This document shows, piece after piece, positions 49,434 through 58,038 of a DNA stretch of 64,000 nucleotides. A model generated the notes under the pieces. The model was given only the letters and a program-made list of their open reading frames with translations. It ran no database searches and was not told where the DNA came from. A program made the translations under genes and the position numbers. Source of the stretch: Pseudoflavonifractor_A sp022772585. GTDB taxonomy: Bacteria; Bacillota; Clostridia; Oscillospirales; Oscillospiraceae. The DNA is taken from positions 1 through 64,000 of the forward strand of contig NZ_JBQHUB010000005.1 in NCBI RefSeq assembly GCF_052065415.1, in the 5' to 3' direction. The first letter of the stretch is position 1; each line of letters opens with the position of its first letter.

Positions 49434-52121
49434 ATGAATCTGTCTCGAAAGTGGCTCAATGAGTTCGTCACCGTTGACGCCGATGATAAAGAATTTGCCG
49501 AGGCCATGACCCTCTCCGGTTCCAAGGTGGAGACCACCGAGGACCTGGGGGCCGAGATCTCCAACGTGGTGGTGGGCCGCGTCCAGTCCATGGAGCGCCA
49601 CCCCAATTCCGACCACATGTGGATCTGCCAGATCGACGTGGGAAAGGACGAGCCCGTCCAGATCTGCACCGGCGCGTGGAACGTCCACGTGGGCGACCTG
49701 GTGCCCGCCGCCCTGCACAAGTCCACCCTGCCCGGCGGCAAGAAGATCGAAAAGGGCAAGCTGCGGGGCGTGCTCTCCAACGGCATGCTCTGCTCTTTGA
49801 AGGAGCTGAACCTGGACGAGCGGGACTTCCCCTACGCCGTCATCACCGCCGCCGCCCTCCTCAACGACTACAAGCCCCTGGACCCGGAGAAGCCCTCTGT
49901 TCCCGCCGACGTGCAGCCCGGCCACAAGATCTACGGCCCCGTGGCGGCCGCCCGGGTGCTGGAGTGTACCACCGTCTCCTACGGCCTGTATCATGTGGTG
50001 CTGGACCTGAACGGCTCCACCGCCGCGGTGGACAGCCCCTGCATGAACCTGCATGAGGGGGACATGGTCGCCTACAACACCAAGAGCGGGACCATCTGCA
50101 CTCTGGCCGACCTCCACGCGGAGCAGGCCGAGTTCCCCCACTGCATCACCGACGGCATCTTCATCCTGAACGAGGACTGCAAGCCCGGCGATGACATCAA
50201 GCCCGTCATCAACGCCGACGACCACGTGGTGGAGTTCGAGATCACTCCCAACCGGCCCGACTGCCTGAGCATCATCGGCCTTGCTCGGGAGGCGGCCGCC
50301 ACCTTCGGCCAACCCCTGCGCCTCCATGAGCCGGTGGTGAAGGGCGGCGCTGAGGGCAGCCTCTGCGAGCTGCTGGACGTGGAGACTCCCGCCGCCGACC
50401 TGTGCCCCCGGTACACCGCCCGTATGGTGCGCAATGTGAAGATCGCCCCCTCCCCCAAGTGGATGCGGGAGCGGCTGCGCTCCATGGGCGTGCGTCCCAT
50501 CAACAATATCGTGGACATCACCAACTATGTCATGCTGGAGTACGGCCAGCCCATGCACGCCTTTGACTACCGCTACGTGAAGGGCGGCAGGATCGTGGTC
50601 CGCCGGGCCGAGGAGGGCGAGGAGCTGACCACGCTGGACGGCAATGTCCGCAAGCTCAATGCAAACCACCTGGTCATCGCCGACGACACCCGGGCCGTGG
50701 GCCTGGCCGGCATCATGGGCGGCGAGAACAGCGAGATTGTCTCCGACACCGTGGACGTGGTGTTCGAGTCGGCCAACTTCAACGGCACCTGCATCCGCAA
50801 GGGCGCTCTGGCCCTGGGCATGCGCACCGAGGCCAGCGCCAAGTTCGAGAAGGGCCTGGACATCCTCAACACCCTGCCCGCCGTCAACCGCGCCTGCGAG
50901 CTGGTGGAGCTGCTGGGCGCCGGCGAGGTGGTGGACGGCGTCATCGACATCCTCAACTACGTCCCCCAGCCCACCGTCCTGAAGCTGGAGCCCGAAAAGA
51001 TCAACGCCCTGCTGGGCACCGACGTGTCCGCCGACGAGATGGCGGCCATCCTGCGCAGGCTGGACTTCACCGTAGAGGGTGATCAGGTCACCGTGCCCTC
51101 CTGGCGGGGCGATGTGAAGGAGATGGCCGACCTGGCCGAGGAGGTTGCCCGGTTCCACGGCTATAACAACATCCCCACCACCCTGATGCGGGGCCAGACC
51201 ACTCTGGGCGGCTACTCCGCGGCCCAGCAGCTGGAGCGGAGCCTGGGCGCCGTGTGCCGTACCTGCGGATATGACGAGATCATCACCTACTCCTTTATCT
51301 CCCCCACCGCCTATGACAAGATCCGCTGGCCCGGCGATGACGCCCGGCGCAAGTCCTTCAAGATCCTTAACCCTCTGGGCGAGGACACCTCCATCATGCG
51401 CACCACTGTGCTCCCTTCCATGCTGGAGATCCTGACCCGGAACTATAACTTCCGCAACAAGTCCGCCAAGCTCTATGAGATCGGCCGTGTCTACCTGCCC
51501 GGCGGCGACGACGGCTTGGCCGTGGAGAACAGGGTGCTCTCCCTGGGTGCTTACGGCGAGGACATGGACTTCTTCGTTCTCAAGGGCGTGGTGGAGGCTA
51601 TCCTCCGGGAGATTCGTGCCGGGGACGTATCCTTCATCCCCTGCAAGACCAATCCCTCCTACCATCCCGGCCGGTGTGCCGAGGTGTACGCGGGCGACCG
51701 CCGCATCGGCGTGTTCGGCCAGATCCATCCCCTGACCGCCCGGAACTACGGCGTGGACGCCGAGCTCTATTGCGCCGAGCTCTCCTTCGAGCAGCTGCTG
51801 TGCGCCAAGGGCGCCGACCCCGAGTATGTGCCCCTGCCCAAGTTCCCCTCGGTCACCCGTGATATTGCCGTGGTGTGTGACGAGTCTGTCACCGTCGGCA
51901 CTCTGGAAGCCGCCATCAGGAAGGGGGCCAGGGGCCTGCTGAAGGACTGCGCCCTGTTCGATATCTACCGGGGCAAGGGCGTGGACGAGGGCAAGAAGAG
52001 CGTAGCCTTCAACCTGATCCTCCGCTCTGACGACCGCAGCCTCACTGCCGAAGAGGCCGATGAGGATGTGAAGAGTATCCTGGAGACTCTGGAAAAGGAC
52101 TGCGGCGCTGTCCTGCGCTGA
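49434..52121 (+). CDS. pheT: Phenylalanine-tRNA ligase beta subunit with an extra insertion
   Basis: An 895-residue subunit, about 100 residues longer than the usual 790-800. The N-terminal EMAP-like tRNA-binding domain contains HPNSDHMWICQIDVG and GVLSNGMLCSLKELNLDERD. The normal continuation (TDGIFILNEDCKPGDDI) is interrupted by about 100 residues at 137-238, containing HVVLDLNGSTAAVDSP. The B3/B4 editing domain, B5, core and C-terminal anticodon-binding FDX-ACB domain (PSVTRDIAVVCDE) are all present. It follows pheS by 105 bases. Its last 68 bases are duplicated 221 bases downstream. Confidence 0.95.
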   Translation: MNLSRKWLNEFVTVDADDKEFAEAMTLSGSKVETTEDLGAEISNVVVGRVQSMERHPNSDHMWICQIDVGKDEPVQICTGAWNVHVGDLVPAALHKSTLPGGKKIEKGKLRGVLSNGMLCSLKELNLDERDFPYAVITAAALLNDYKPLDPEKPSVPADVQPGHKIYGPVAAARVLECTTVSYGLYHVVLDLNGSTAAVDSPCMNLHEGDMVAYNTKSGTICTLADLHAEQAEFPHCITDGIFILNEDCKPGDDIKPVINADDHVVEFEITPNRPDCLSIIGLAREAAATFGQPLRLHEPVVKGGAEGSLCELLDVETPAADLCPRYTARMVRNVKIAPSPKWMRERLRSMGVRPINNIVDITNYVMLEYGQPMHAFDYRYVKGGRIVVRRAEEGEELTTLDGNVRKLNANHLVIADDTRAVGLAGIMGGENSEIVSDTVDVVFESANFNGTCIRKGALALGMRTEASAKFEKGLDILNTLPAVNRACELVELLGAGEVVDGVIDILNYVPQPTVLKLEPEKINALLGTDVSADEMAAILRRLDFTVEGDQVTVPSWRGDVKEMADLAEEVARFHGYNNIPTTLMRGQTTLGGYSAAQQLERSLGAVCRTCGYDEIITYSFISPTAYDKIRWPGDDARRKSFKILNPLGEDTSIMRTTVLPSMLEILTRNYNFRNKSAKLYEIGRVYLPGGDDGLAVENRVLSLGAYGEDMDFFVLKGVVEAILREIRAGDVSFIPCKTNPSYHPGRCAEVYAGDRRIGVFGQIHPLTARNYGVDAELYCAELSFEQLLCAKGADPEYVPLPKFPSVTRDIAVVCDESVTVGTLEAAIRKGARGLLKDCALFDIYRGKGVDEGKKSVAFNLILRSDDRSLTAEEADEDVKSILETLEKDCGAVLR

Positions 52122-52122
52122 G
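52055..52122 (+). repeat. Direct repeat, copy 1: 3' end of pheT
   Basis: A 68-base segment ending at the pheT stop, matched by copy 2 at 52276-52343 with three substitutions, all at third codon positions (two silent, one Asp/Glu). Confidence 0.9.
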
Positions 52123-52275
52123 CCTCACCCGGCCTCTTCGGGGCCCCGCAAAGCGGGGCGCGCGCCAGCGTGTACAAGCGTTTTGCGCAGCAAAACCTTG
52201 GCGCAGGCGGAATTCACTTCCGCCGAGCATGTAAAATATCCCCGGGCCCCATTTGATGCCCCATCAAATGGGAAT
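52123..52275. repeat. Hairpin-rich insertion between the two pheT tail copies
   Basis: This 153-base stretch contains four stem-loops: GCCCCGC/GCGGGGC (near 52143-52158), GTTTTGC/GCAAAAC, GGCGGAA/TTCCGCC (near 52207-52225) and the perfect CCCATTTGAT/ATCAAATGGG (near 52247-52271). It has no credible gene and no transposase. It looks like a non-autonomous dispersed intergenic element; only one copy lies in this window. Confidence 0.65.
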
Positions 52276-52343
52276 GGCCGATGAGGATGTGAAGAGTATC
52301 CTGGAAACCCTGGAAAAGGAGTGCGGCGCTGTCCTGCGCTGAG
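52276..52343 (+). repeat. Direct repeat, copy 2: displaced pheT tail
   Basis: This would encode the last 21 residues of PheT (ADEDVKSILETLEKECGAVL...) but is detached from the gene. The 221-base period is not a multiple of three. Confidence 0.9.
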
Positions 52344-52385
52344 TTCCAAATTCCTTAACGTTTCATAAATTTTGGCATTTTCCTC

Positions 52386-52414
52386 TTTACACTCGGGTGT
52401 TTTTCGGGTAAAAT
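52386..52414 (+). promoter_or_regulatory. ireB promoter
   Basis: TTTACA (52386-52391), 17-base spacer, TAAAAT (52409-52414). Confidence 0.8.
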
Positions 52415-52448
52415 GATAAAGGTTATGAACGAAGGGAGGTATGATGTC

Positions 52449-52697
52449 ATGGCAAATGATTACACACGCAGATTCAGCCTCAGTTATGAGAAGGATCAAG
52501 AGATCAAGGACATCCTGACCTCTGTCTATAATTCGCTGCGGGAAAAAGGATATAATCCCATCAATCAGATCGTAGGCTATATTCTCTCTGAGGACCCGAC
52601 CTATATCACCAACTACAACAACGCCCGTGCGCTGATCCGCAAGCTGGACCGTGACGAACTGCTCCAGGAGCTGGTCCGGCATTATCTCAACAGCTGA
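52449..52697 (+). CDS. ireB: IreB-family regulatory phosphoprotein (UPF0297)
   Basis: An 82-residue protein of the IreB family. In Enterococcus faecalis IreB is phosphorylated by the Ser/Thr kinase IreK and negatively regulates cephalosporin resistance. The N-terminal MANDYTRRFSL holds the candidate phosphorylated threonine, and YNSLREKGYNPINQIVGYIL plus DPTYITNYNNARALI are diagnostic. ATG 52449 has GGGAGG 9 bases upstream, so the 12-codon upstream extension was rejected. The usual neighbour ruvX/yqgF is absent here. Confidence 0.95.
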   Translation: MANDYTRRFSLSYEKDQEIKDILTSVYNSLREKGYNPINQIVGYILSEDPTYITNYNNARALIRKLDRDELLQELVRHYLNS

Positions 52698-52707
52698 ATA
52701 CGCTCCA

Positions 52708-52742
52708 ACGCCCGGATCGCACAGCGATCCGGGCGTTTCCCT
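52708..52742 (+). terminator. ireB terminator
   Basis: A 13-bp perfect stem (52708-52720 with 52724-52736) has a three-base loop and is followed by TTTCCCTT. Confidence 0.85.
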
Positions 52743-52770
52743 TGCAGTTTCCGGAAAAAAGTAGTATCAT
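52742..52770 (+). promoter_or_regulatory. Promoter of the nitroreductase gene
   Basis: TTGCAG (52742-52747), 17-base spacer, TATCAT (52765-52770), directly after the ireB terminator. Confidence 0.65.
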
Positions 52771-52819
52771 CTTGTTAGAATCCGGCGGTGAAGCCGTCAT
52801 TGTTATGAGGTGAACGATC

Positions 52820-53338
52820 ATGGAATTTTTTGATGTTGTTTCCTAGCGCTACAGCCACCGTACCGCGTTTCTGGATCAGCCCGTGCCCGACGCCGATGTG
52901 CATAAAATCGTAGAGGCCGGCATTCAGGCTCCCTCCGGCCAGAACTGCCAGACCACCTCCTTCGTGGTGGTCACCGACCCGGAGCTGCGCAAGGGCATCT
53001 CCGAGCTGCTCTCCACCCCCGCCACCCAGACCGCTCCGGTGATCCTGGTGGTCCTCTCCGAGCATGTGGTCGCCCCCTGCGGCATGTCCTTTGAGGTGGA
53101 GGATTACGCCGCCGCCGTGGAGAACATGCTCCTGGCCGCCACCGCCCTGGGCTACGCCACCGTGTGGATGGACGGCATGACCAAGGCCCCCGTGGCCAAC
53201 GCCGCCATCGCCAAGCTGCTCAACGTGCCCGAGGGCAAGACGGTCCGCACCATTCTCCCTCTGGGCGTCCCGGCCGAGACTTCTGCTCCCAAGCCCCGCA
53301 AGTCCTTTGAGGAGCGGGCCTCCTACAACCGCTTCTGA
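52820..53338 (+). pseudogene. Nitroreductase-family protein interrupted by an in-frame amber codon
   Basis: From ATG 52820 (AGGTGA upstream) the frame reads MEFFDVVS, then TAG (52844-52846), then RYSHRTAFLDQPVPDADVHK and a complete nitroreductase-like domain to TGA 53336-53338. The region around the stop (FFDVV-x-x-RYSHR) aligns with the normal N-terminus of FMN-dependent nitroreductases, where a Q, K or R codon is usual. A single C-to-T change from CAG would explain it. The rest has no other defect (for example EAGIQAPSGQNCQTT and LGYATVWMDGM). A start at GTG 52883 would lack FMN-contacting residues and a ribosome site. It may be a recent null, a suppressed stop or a sequencing error. Confidence 0.7.
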
Positions 53339-53350
53339 GATCGCTGGCAC

Positions 53351-53397
53351 AGGCCGGAGAGACATGTACCGTCTCTCCGGCCTGTTTCTGCTGTTTT
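53351..53397 (+). terminator. Terminator of the nitroreductase gene
   Basis: A 13-bp perfect stem (53351-53363 with 53371-53383) is followed by GTTTCTGCTGTTTT. Confidence 0.85.
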
Positions 53398-53404
53398 ATG
53401 GATA

Positions 53405-53416
53405 GAACATATGTTT
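53405..53416. promoter_or_regulatory. LexA (SOS) box of dinB
   Basis: GAACATATGTTT fits the GAAC-N4-GTTY pattern of clostridial LexA sites and overlaps the -35 box of the dinB promoter. Confidence 0.8.
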
Positions 53417-53443
53417 GACAATCATCCCCGCTTGCAGTATACT
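53415..53443 (+). promoter_or_regulatory. dinB promoter
   Basis: TTGACA (53415-53420), 17-base spacer, TATACT (53438-53443). Confidence 0.9.
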
Positions 53444-53478
53444 GGGGATGGAACCAACCATGGAGAGGGGGCAGCGGC

Positions 53479-54714
53479 ATGGACCGCGTCATTCTGCACT
53501 GTGATCTCAACAGCTTTTTCGCGTCGGTGGAGCTGCTGGACCACCCCGAGCTGCGGGACCGTCCGGTGGCGGTCTGCGGCGATCCGGACAGCCGCCATGG
53601 CGTCATTCTGGCCAAGAACGAACCGGCAAAGAAGTACCAGGTCAAGACCGCCGAAACCATCTGGCAGGCCCGGCGCAAATGTCCCGATCTGATCCTCCTC
53701 CCCTCCCACCACGAGAAATACCGTCAGTTCTCCCGGGCGGTCAACGCCGTCTATGACCGGTACACCGACCTGGTGGAGCCCTTCAGCATCGACGAAAGCT
53801 GGCTGGACATGACCGGCTCTCTCCACCTCTTCGGCGGGGATGGAAAAGCGGTGGCCGACGACATCCGTGCCGCCGTCCGGCGGGAGACCGGCCTCACCCT
53901 GTCCGCCGGGGTCTCCTTCAACAAGGTCTTTGCCAAAATGGGCAGCGACTACAAAAAGCCGGACGCCACCACCGTCATTTCCCGGGAAAACTACCGGGAG
54001 CTTCTCTGGCCCCTGCCTGTGACCGACCTGATCTTCGTGGGAAGGGCCGCCGCGCGCACGCTGGAGGGCTACGGTGTGCGCACCATCGGCGACCTGGCCC
54101 GCTTTGACAAGGAGGCCCTGGTCCGTATCCTGGGCCGCCAGGGGGCCACCCTTCACGACTATGCCACCGGGGCAGAGCATAGTCCCGTCATCCCACTGCG
54201 GGACATGCCGCCCCCCAAGTCGGTGGGCAACGGCTTTACCTTCCCCCACAATCTGGTGGGGTGGGAAGAGCTGCGCTCGGGCGCGGCCGCCCTCTCCGAC
54301 AGCGTGGCCGGCCGCCTGCGGGACGTAGGCATGAAATGCACCACCGTCCAGGTCACCATCCGGGACCCGGATTTCCGGGACATCTGCCGCCAGATCCGGC
54401 TCTCCGCCCCCACCTTCGTCACCCGTGACATCCTGGACGCGGCCTTTGGGCTCATCCAGTCGGCCTGGCGCCCCAGCGCCCCGGTGCGGGCCCTCACCGT
54501 CACCGCCCAGAACCTGATCCCCGAGGGGGAGGCCGCCGAGCAGCTGGACCTCTTCTCTGCCGGCGCCGCCCCCCGCCGGGACAAGCTGGAGCGGCTGGAG
54601 AAGGCCGTGGACGGAGTGCGGAAGAAATATGGCCGGAGCGCTCTCTCCCTGGCCTCCTCCGTCACAGGGAACTCCCTTCCCCGGGAGCAGGACCCGGACA
54701 AGCCCCCCACATAA
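53479..54714 (+). CDS. dinB: DNA polymerase IV (Y-family)
   Basis: A 411-residue translesion polymerase. Catalytic carboxylates are in the N-terminal HCDLNSFFASVE and in SIDESWLDMTG. The little-finger domain follows. A beta-clamp-binding motif QLDLF lies at 355-359. This is a full-length Y-family polymerase, and the LexA box over its promoter shows SOS control. A short, poorly conserved C-terminal tail follows the clamp motif. It is monocistronic between terminators. Confidence 0.93.
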   Translation: MDRVILHCDLNSFFASVELLDHPELRDRPVAVCGDPDSRHGVILAKNEPAKKYQVKTAETIWQARRKCPDLILLPSHHEKYRQFSRAVNAVYDRYTDLVEPFSIDESWLDMTGSLHLFGGDGKAVADDIRAAVRRETGLTLSAGVSFNKVFAKMGSDYKKPDATTVISRENYRELLWPLPVTDLIFVGRAAARTLEGYGVRTIGDLARFDKEALVRILGRQGATLHDYATGAEHSPVIPLRDMPPPKSVGNGFTFPHNLVGWEELRSGAAALSDSVAGRLRDVGMKCTTVQVTIRDPDFRDICRQIRLSAPTFVTRDILDAAFGLIQSAWRPSAPVRALTVTAQNLIPEGEAAEQLDLFSAGAAPRRDKLERLEKAVDGVRKKYGRSALSLASSVTGNSLPREQDPDKPPT

Positions 54715-54768
54715 AAATGCCCCGCCTGAAGACGGAACAATCCGTCCCCGGCGGGGCGCTTATGTTTT
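54713..54768. terminator. Bidirectional terminator between dinB and the M18 aminopeptidase
   Basis: The outer stem GCCCCGCC/GGCGGGGC (54719-54726 with 54750-54757) encloses the inner stem GACGGA/TCCGTC. AAAAAT on the left gives a T run on the minus strand, and GTTTTAT lies on the right. Confidence 0.82.
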
Positions 54769-54773
54769 ATGTC

Positions 54774-56183
54774 TTATTTGGCCTCGTAGATGGCCTTCAT
54801 GCCCTTGTAAGTCATGTAGCAGTCCAGCTTGGAGACAGTCTCGAAGGGGGCGTGCATGGAGAGCACAGGCACACCGGCGTCGATGGTGTCGATGTCCCGG
54901 TTGGCCATGTAGCAGGCCACGGTGCCGCCGCCGCCGGCGTCCACCTTGCCCAGCTCGGCCATCTGCCAGAGGACGCCTGCGTCATCCAGGGTACGGCGCA
55001 CATAGGCCACCACTTCAGCCGCGGCGTCAGAGGAGCCGGACTTGCCCCGGGCGCCGGTATACTTGGCAAGGCCCATGCCGTAGTTCACCCGGGCGCTGTT
55101 GCGCTTTTCATACACGTCGGCAAAGTTGGGGTCATAGGCGGCAGTCACGTCGGCGGAGAGGCAGAAGGACTTCTCATAGCAGGCCTTCAGGGGCACCTTC
55201 TGGGTGTCGCACAGGTCGGACATGAAGGTGTCAAAGGCGGCAGACTGCATGCCGGACACGCCCTCGGAGCCGATCTCCTCCTTGTCAGCCAGGATGCACA
55301 CGGCGGTACGCTCAGGCTCCCGGACCTCCAGGATGGCGGCAAACTCGGCGTAGGCGCACACCCGGTCATCGTGGCCGTAGGCGCCGATGAGGGAGCGGTC
55401 AAAGCCCACGTCGCTGGCCCGGAAGGCAGGAACGACCTCCAGCTCGGCGGAGATGAAGTCCTCCTCCACGATGCCGTACTTCTGGTTCAGGATGTCCAGC
55501 ACGGCCAGCTTCACACGGTCGGCTCCCTCGTCATCCTTGAAGGGGCGGCTGCCCACCAGGATATTCAGATTCTCGGCGGGGATGGCCTCGCCCAGGGGGC
55601 GCTTGGACTGCTCCGCGCCCAGGTGGGGCAGCAGATCGTCCACCGTGAACACCGGGTCGCCGGCGCCGGCACCGATAGCCACCTTGAGCACCGAGCCGTT
55701 CTTCAGTGCGATGACGCCGTGGAGCTCCAGGGGGATGGTCACCCACTGATACTTGCGGATGCCGCCGTAGTAGTGGGTCTTGAAGAAGGCCAGCTCGCTG
55801 TCCTCATAGAGGGGGTTGGGCTTCAGGTCCAGGCGGGGGGAGTCGATATGGGCCGCGCCGATGTTGACGCCCTCGCTCAGAGACTTGCGGCCGATGACAG
55901 CCAGCATCAGGCCCTTGCCCCGGTTGGAGCGGTACACCTTGTCGCCGGCCTTGAGCTCCATGCCCCGCACAAAGGGCCGGAAACCCTGGGCTTCGGCCTG
56001 TCGGATGGCCTCGTCCACGCACTCCCGCTCGGTCTTGCCGGCATCCAGAAACTTCTTATACGCCTCGCAGTAGGTCCGCACCGCGGCCTCCTCGTCGGCG
56101 GAGATGCGGTCATATCCGTTCTTGGGCGCGTAGCACAGGGCTTCCCGCCGCAGCTCGCCCACAGTCTTTTTCTTGTCTTCCAC
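54774..56183 (-). CDS. M18-family aminopeptidase
   Basis: A 469-residue zinc aminopeptidase of the aminopeptidase I/aspartyl aminopeptidase family. Metal-ligand regions are AAHIDSPRLDL (H112), the DDRVCAYAEF segment, DKEEIGSEGVSGM with the catalytic glutamates, and SMHAPFETVSKLD with the C-terminal histidine. It removes N-terminal residues, with a possible preference for acidic or hydrophobic residues that sequence does not settle. It has no signal peptide and is predicted cytoplasmic. It is a single-gene unit, with a GAGGAA-like site before the ATG. Confidence 0.92.
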   Translation of the reverse strand: MEDKKKTVGELRREALCYAPKNGYDRISADEEAAVRTYCEAYKKFLDAGKTERECVDEAIRQAEAQGFRPFVRGMELKAGDKVYRSNRGKGLMLAVIGRKSLSEGVNIGAAHIDSPRLDLKPNPLYEDSELAFFKTHYYGGIRKYQWVTIPLELHGVIALKNGSVLKVAIGAGAGDPVFTVDDLLPHLGAEQSKRPLGEAIPAENLNILVGSRPFKDDEGADRVKLAVLDILNQKYGIVEEDFISAELEVVPAFRASDVGFDRSLIGAYGHDDRVCAYAEFAAILEVREPERTAVCILADKEEIGSEGVSGMQSAAFDTFMSDLCDTQKVPLKACYEKSFCLSADVTAAYDPNFADVYEKRNSARVNYGMGLAKYTGARGKSGSSDAAAEVVAYVRRTLDDAGVLWQMAELGKVDAGGGGTVACYMANRDIDTIDAGVPVLSMHAPFETVSKLDCYMTYKGMKAIYEAK

Positions 56184-56261
56184 AGGCAGTTCCTCCTTAT
56201 TTCATAGTAAGCGGTACATACACACCGTAGGCACCGCGGAGACATCGCGTATTATCGTACC

Positions 56262-56305
56262 ATAAAAACGCGGACATTTCCAGTGATTTACCGAAAATGT
56301 CCGCG
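56262..56305 (-). terminator. coaE operon terminator
   Basis: An 11-bp perfect stem (56269-56279 with 56295-56305) is followed on the minus strand by TTTTTATG. Confidence 0.93.
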
Positions 56306-56309
56306 CCTT

Positions 56310-56915
56310 CTATGCTTCGGTCAATATCTCACGCATCAGGGCCAGTGCCCGGGCGGCAAACTGCTCCGGGCTGTCCTCCGGCCCGTTCTCCAAAAGGAAG
56401 TCACAGTTGGCCCGGAAAAAGTCGTCCCCCTTCTGGGCGTCGGCCCGCTTCCGGGCGTACTCCTCCGAAATGCCCTCCCGGGCCATGATCCGGCGGATGC
56501 GCAGCTCCTTGGGGGCCAGAACGCCTACCACCGCATCGCACCAGTTCCCCAACCCGCTCTCGATGAGGGAGATGGCGTCGATGGCCACAGCGGCCTTTCC
56601 ATCCCGCTCCGCCTGCGCTGTCCGGCGCTTCAGCTCCTCCAGCACAAAGCGGTGGGTGATGCCGTTCAGATCGGCCAGGGCCGCCGGGTCGGCAAAGACG
56701 ATGGTCCCCAGCTTTTTCCGGTCCACCTGACCGTCCCCGTTCAGGATCTCCGCCCCAAAGCGGCTTGTCAGTGCCTCCCGCAGCGGGGCGCTGGAGGCAA
56801 GCAGCTCATGGTACACCGCGTCTGCATCCAGAATGCAGACATTCAGCTGTTCCAGTGCCCGCAAAGCCGTGGTCTTGCCCGCCCCGGTGGGGCCGGTGAT
56901 GCCGATGATCTTCAT
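56310..56915 (-). CDS. coaE: Dephospho-CoA kinase
   Basis: A 201-residue P-loop kinase performing the last step of coenzyme A synthesis. The ATP-binding loop is GPTGAGKTT (8-16). The next landmarks are ILDADAVYHELL, with the catalytic aspartate, and the LID-region RRIMAREGISEEYARKRADAQ. Length is normal. It lies downstream of prfA on the same strand and is the last gene of a unit from the ABC-F gene. The terminator begins just after its stop. Confidence 0.95.
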   Translation of the reverse strand: MKIIGITGPTGAGKTTALRALEQLNVCILDADAVYHELLASSAPLREALTSRFGAEILNGDGQVDRKKLGTIVFADPAALADLNGITHRFVLEELKRRTAQAERDGKAAVAIDAISLIESGLGNWCDAVVGVLAPKELRIRRIMAREGISEEYARKRADAQKGDDFFRANCDFLLENGPEDSPEQFAARALALMREILTEA

Positions 56916-56943
56916 AGGATGCCTCCTCGCTGCGGGCGGGGCC

Positions 56944-58008
56944 TTACCCCTGCTCCCCGGCCTTGAGCCGCTCGGCCTGGTCGGCGGTGACCAGCGCGTC
57001 GATGAGCTCGTCCAGGTCGCCGTCCATCACGGCGTCGATCTTGTAGAGGGTCAGGCCGATGCGGTGGTCGGTGACCCGGCCCTGGGGGAAATTGTAGGTG
57101 CGGATGCGCTCGTTGCGCATGCCCGAGCCCACCTGGCTGCGGCGCTGGCTCTCAAATTCGCTGTTCACCCGCTCCTGCTCGGCCTCGTAGAGCATGGAGG
57201 CCAGGATACGCATGGCCTTGTCCCGGTTCTGGAACTGGCTGCGCTCCTGCTGGCACTCCACCACCGTACCGGTGGGCTTGTGGATGAGACGCACCGCGGA
57301 GGAGGTCTTGTTCACGTGCTGTCCGCCGGCGCCGGAGGAACGGAATACCTGCATCTCGATGTCGGCGGGGTTGAGCTGCACGTCCACCTCCTCCATCTCG
57401 GGCAGCACCGCCACGGTGGCGGTGGAGGTGTGGATGCGCCCGCCGCTCTCGGTCTCGGGCACCCGCTGCACCCGGTGGACGCCGCTCTCGAATTTCAGCC
57501 GGGAGTAGGCCCCCTCCCCCTCGATGACCATGGACAGCTCCTTCACGCCGCCCAGCTCGGTCTCGTTCAGGTTGGCCAGCTCCACCTTCCAGCCCCGGGC
57601 CTCGGCGTACATGGAGTACATGCGGTGAAGGGAGTGGGCGAAGAGGGCGGCCTCCTCGCCGCCCACGCCGGCCCGGATCTCCATGATGACGTTCTTTCCG
57701 TCATTGGGGTCTTTGGGCAGCAGCAGAATCTTGAGGTCCTGCCCCAGCTCCTCGATGTCCGCCTTGGCCTGGGCGAACTCCTCCCTGGCCATCTCGGCCA
57801 TCTCAGGGTCGCCCATCAGCTCCTGGGCGTCAGCCATGTCCTGCCGCCTTTGGTTCAGCCGCCGGTAGGCGGAGACCACCGGCTCCAGCTCCTTCTGTTC
57901 CCGGTTGAGCCGGGTCACCAGGGCCGGGTCGTTATAGGTCTCGGGGGCGTTCAGCTGGGCCTCCAGCGCCTGATAGCGCAGGTCCAGCGCCTCCAGCTTG
58001 TCGTTCAT
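56944..58008 (-). CDS. prfA: Peptide chain release factor 1
   Basis: A 354-residue class I release factor recognising UAA and UAG. The tripeptide recognition motif P-x-T is PET (184-186) in QRVPETESGGRIHTS, and the catalytic GGQ is at 228-230 in GAGGQHVNKTSSAVRL. Domain lengths are standard. AGGAGG lies upstream of the ATG. It is located between ydcF and coaE. The usual partner prmC is not adjacent. Confidence 0.97.
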   Translation of the reverse strand: MNDKLEALDLRYQALEAQLNAPETYNDPALVTRLNREQKELEPVVSAYRRLNQRRQDMADAQELMGDPEMAEMAREEFAQAKADIEELGQDLKILLLPKDPNDGKNVIMEIRAGVGGEEAALFAHSLHRMYSMYAEARGWKVELANLNETELGGVKELSMVIEGEGAYSRLKFESGVHRVQRVPETESGGRIHTSTATVAVLPEMEEVDVQLNPADIEMQVFRSSGAGGQHVNKTSSAVRLIHKPTGTVVECQQERSQFQNRDKAMRILASMLYEAEQERVNSEFESQRRSQVGSGMRNERIRTYNFPQGRVTDHRIGLTLYKIDAVMDGDLDELIDALVTADQAERLKAGEQG

Positions 58009-58038
58009 AGCCTCTCCTCCTGTGGTCGTTTCAATGGC

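Noticed and set aside
52125..52682. A 185-codon minus-strand open frame across the pheT-ireB gap
   Set aside because: It is antisense to ireB and the repeat insert, has no ribosome site, and reads through palindromes. It is a shadow.
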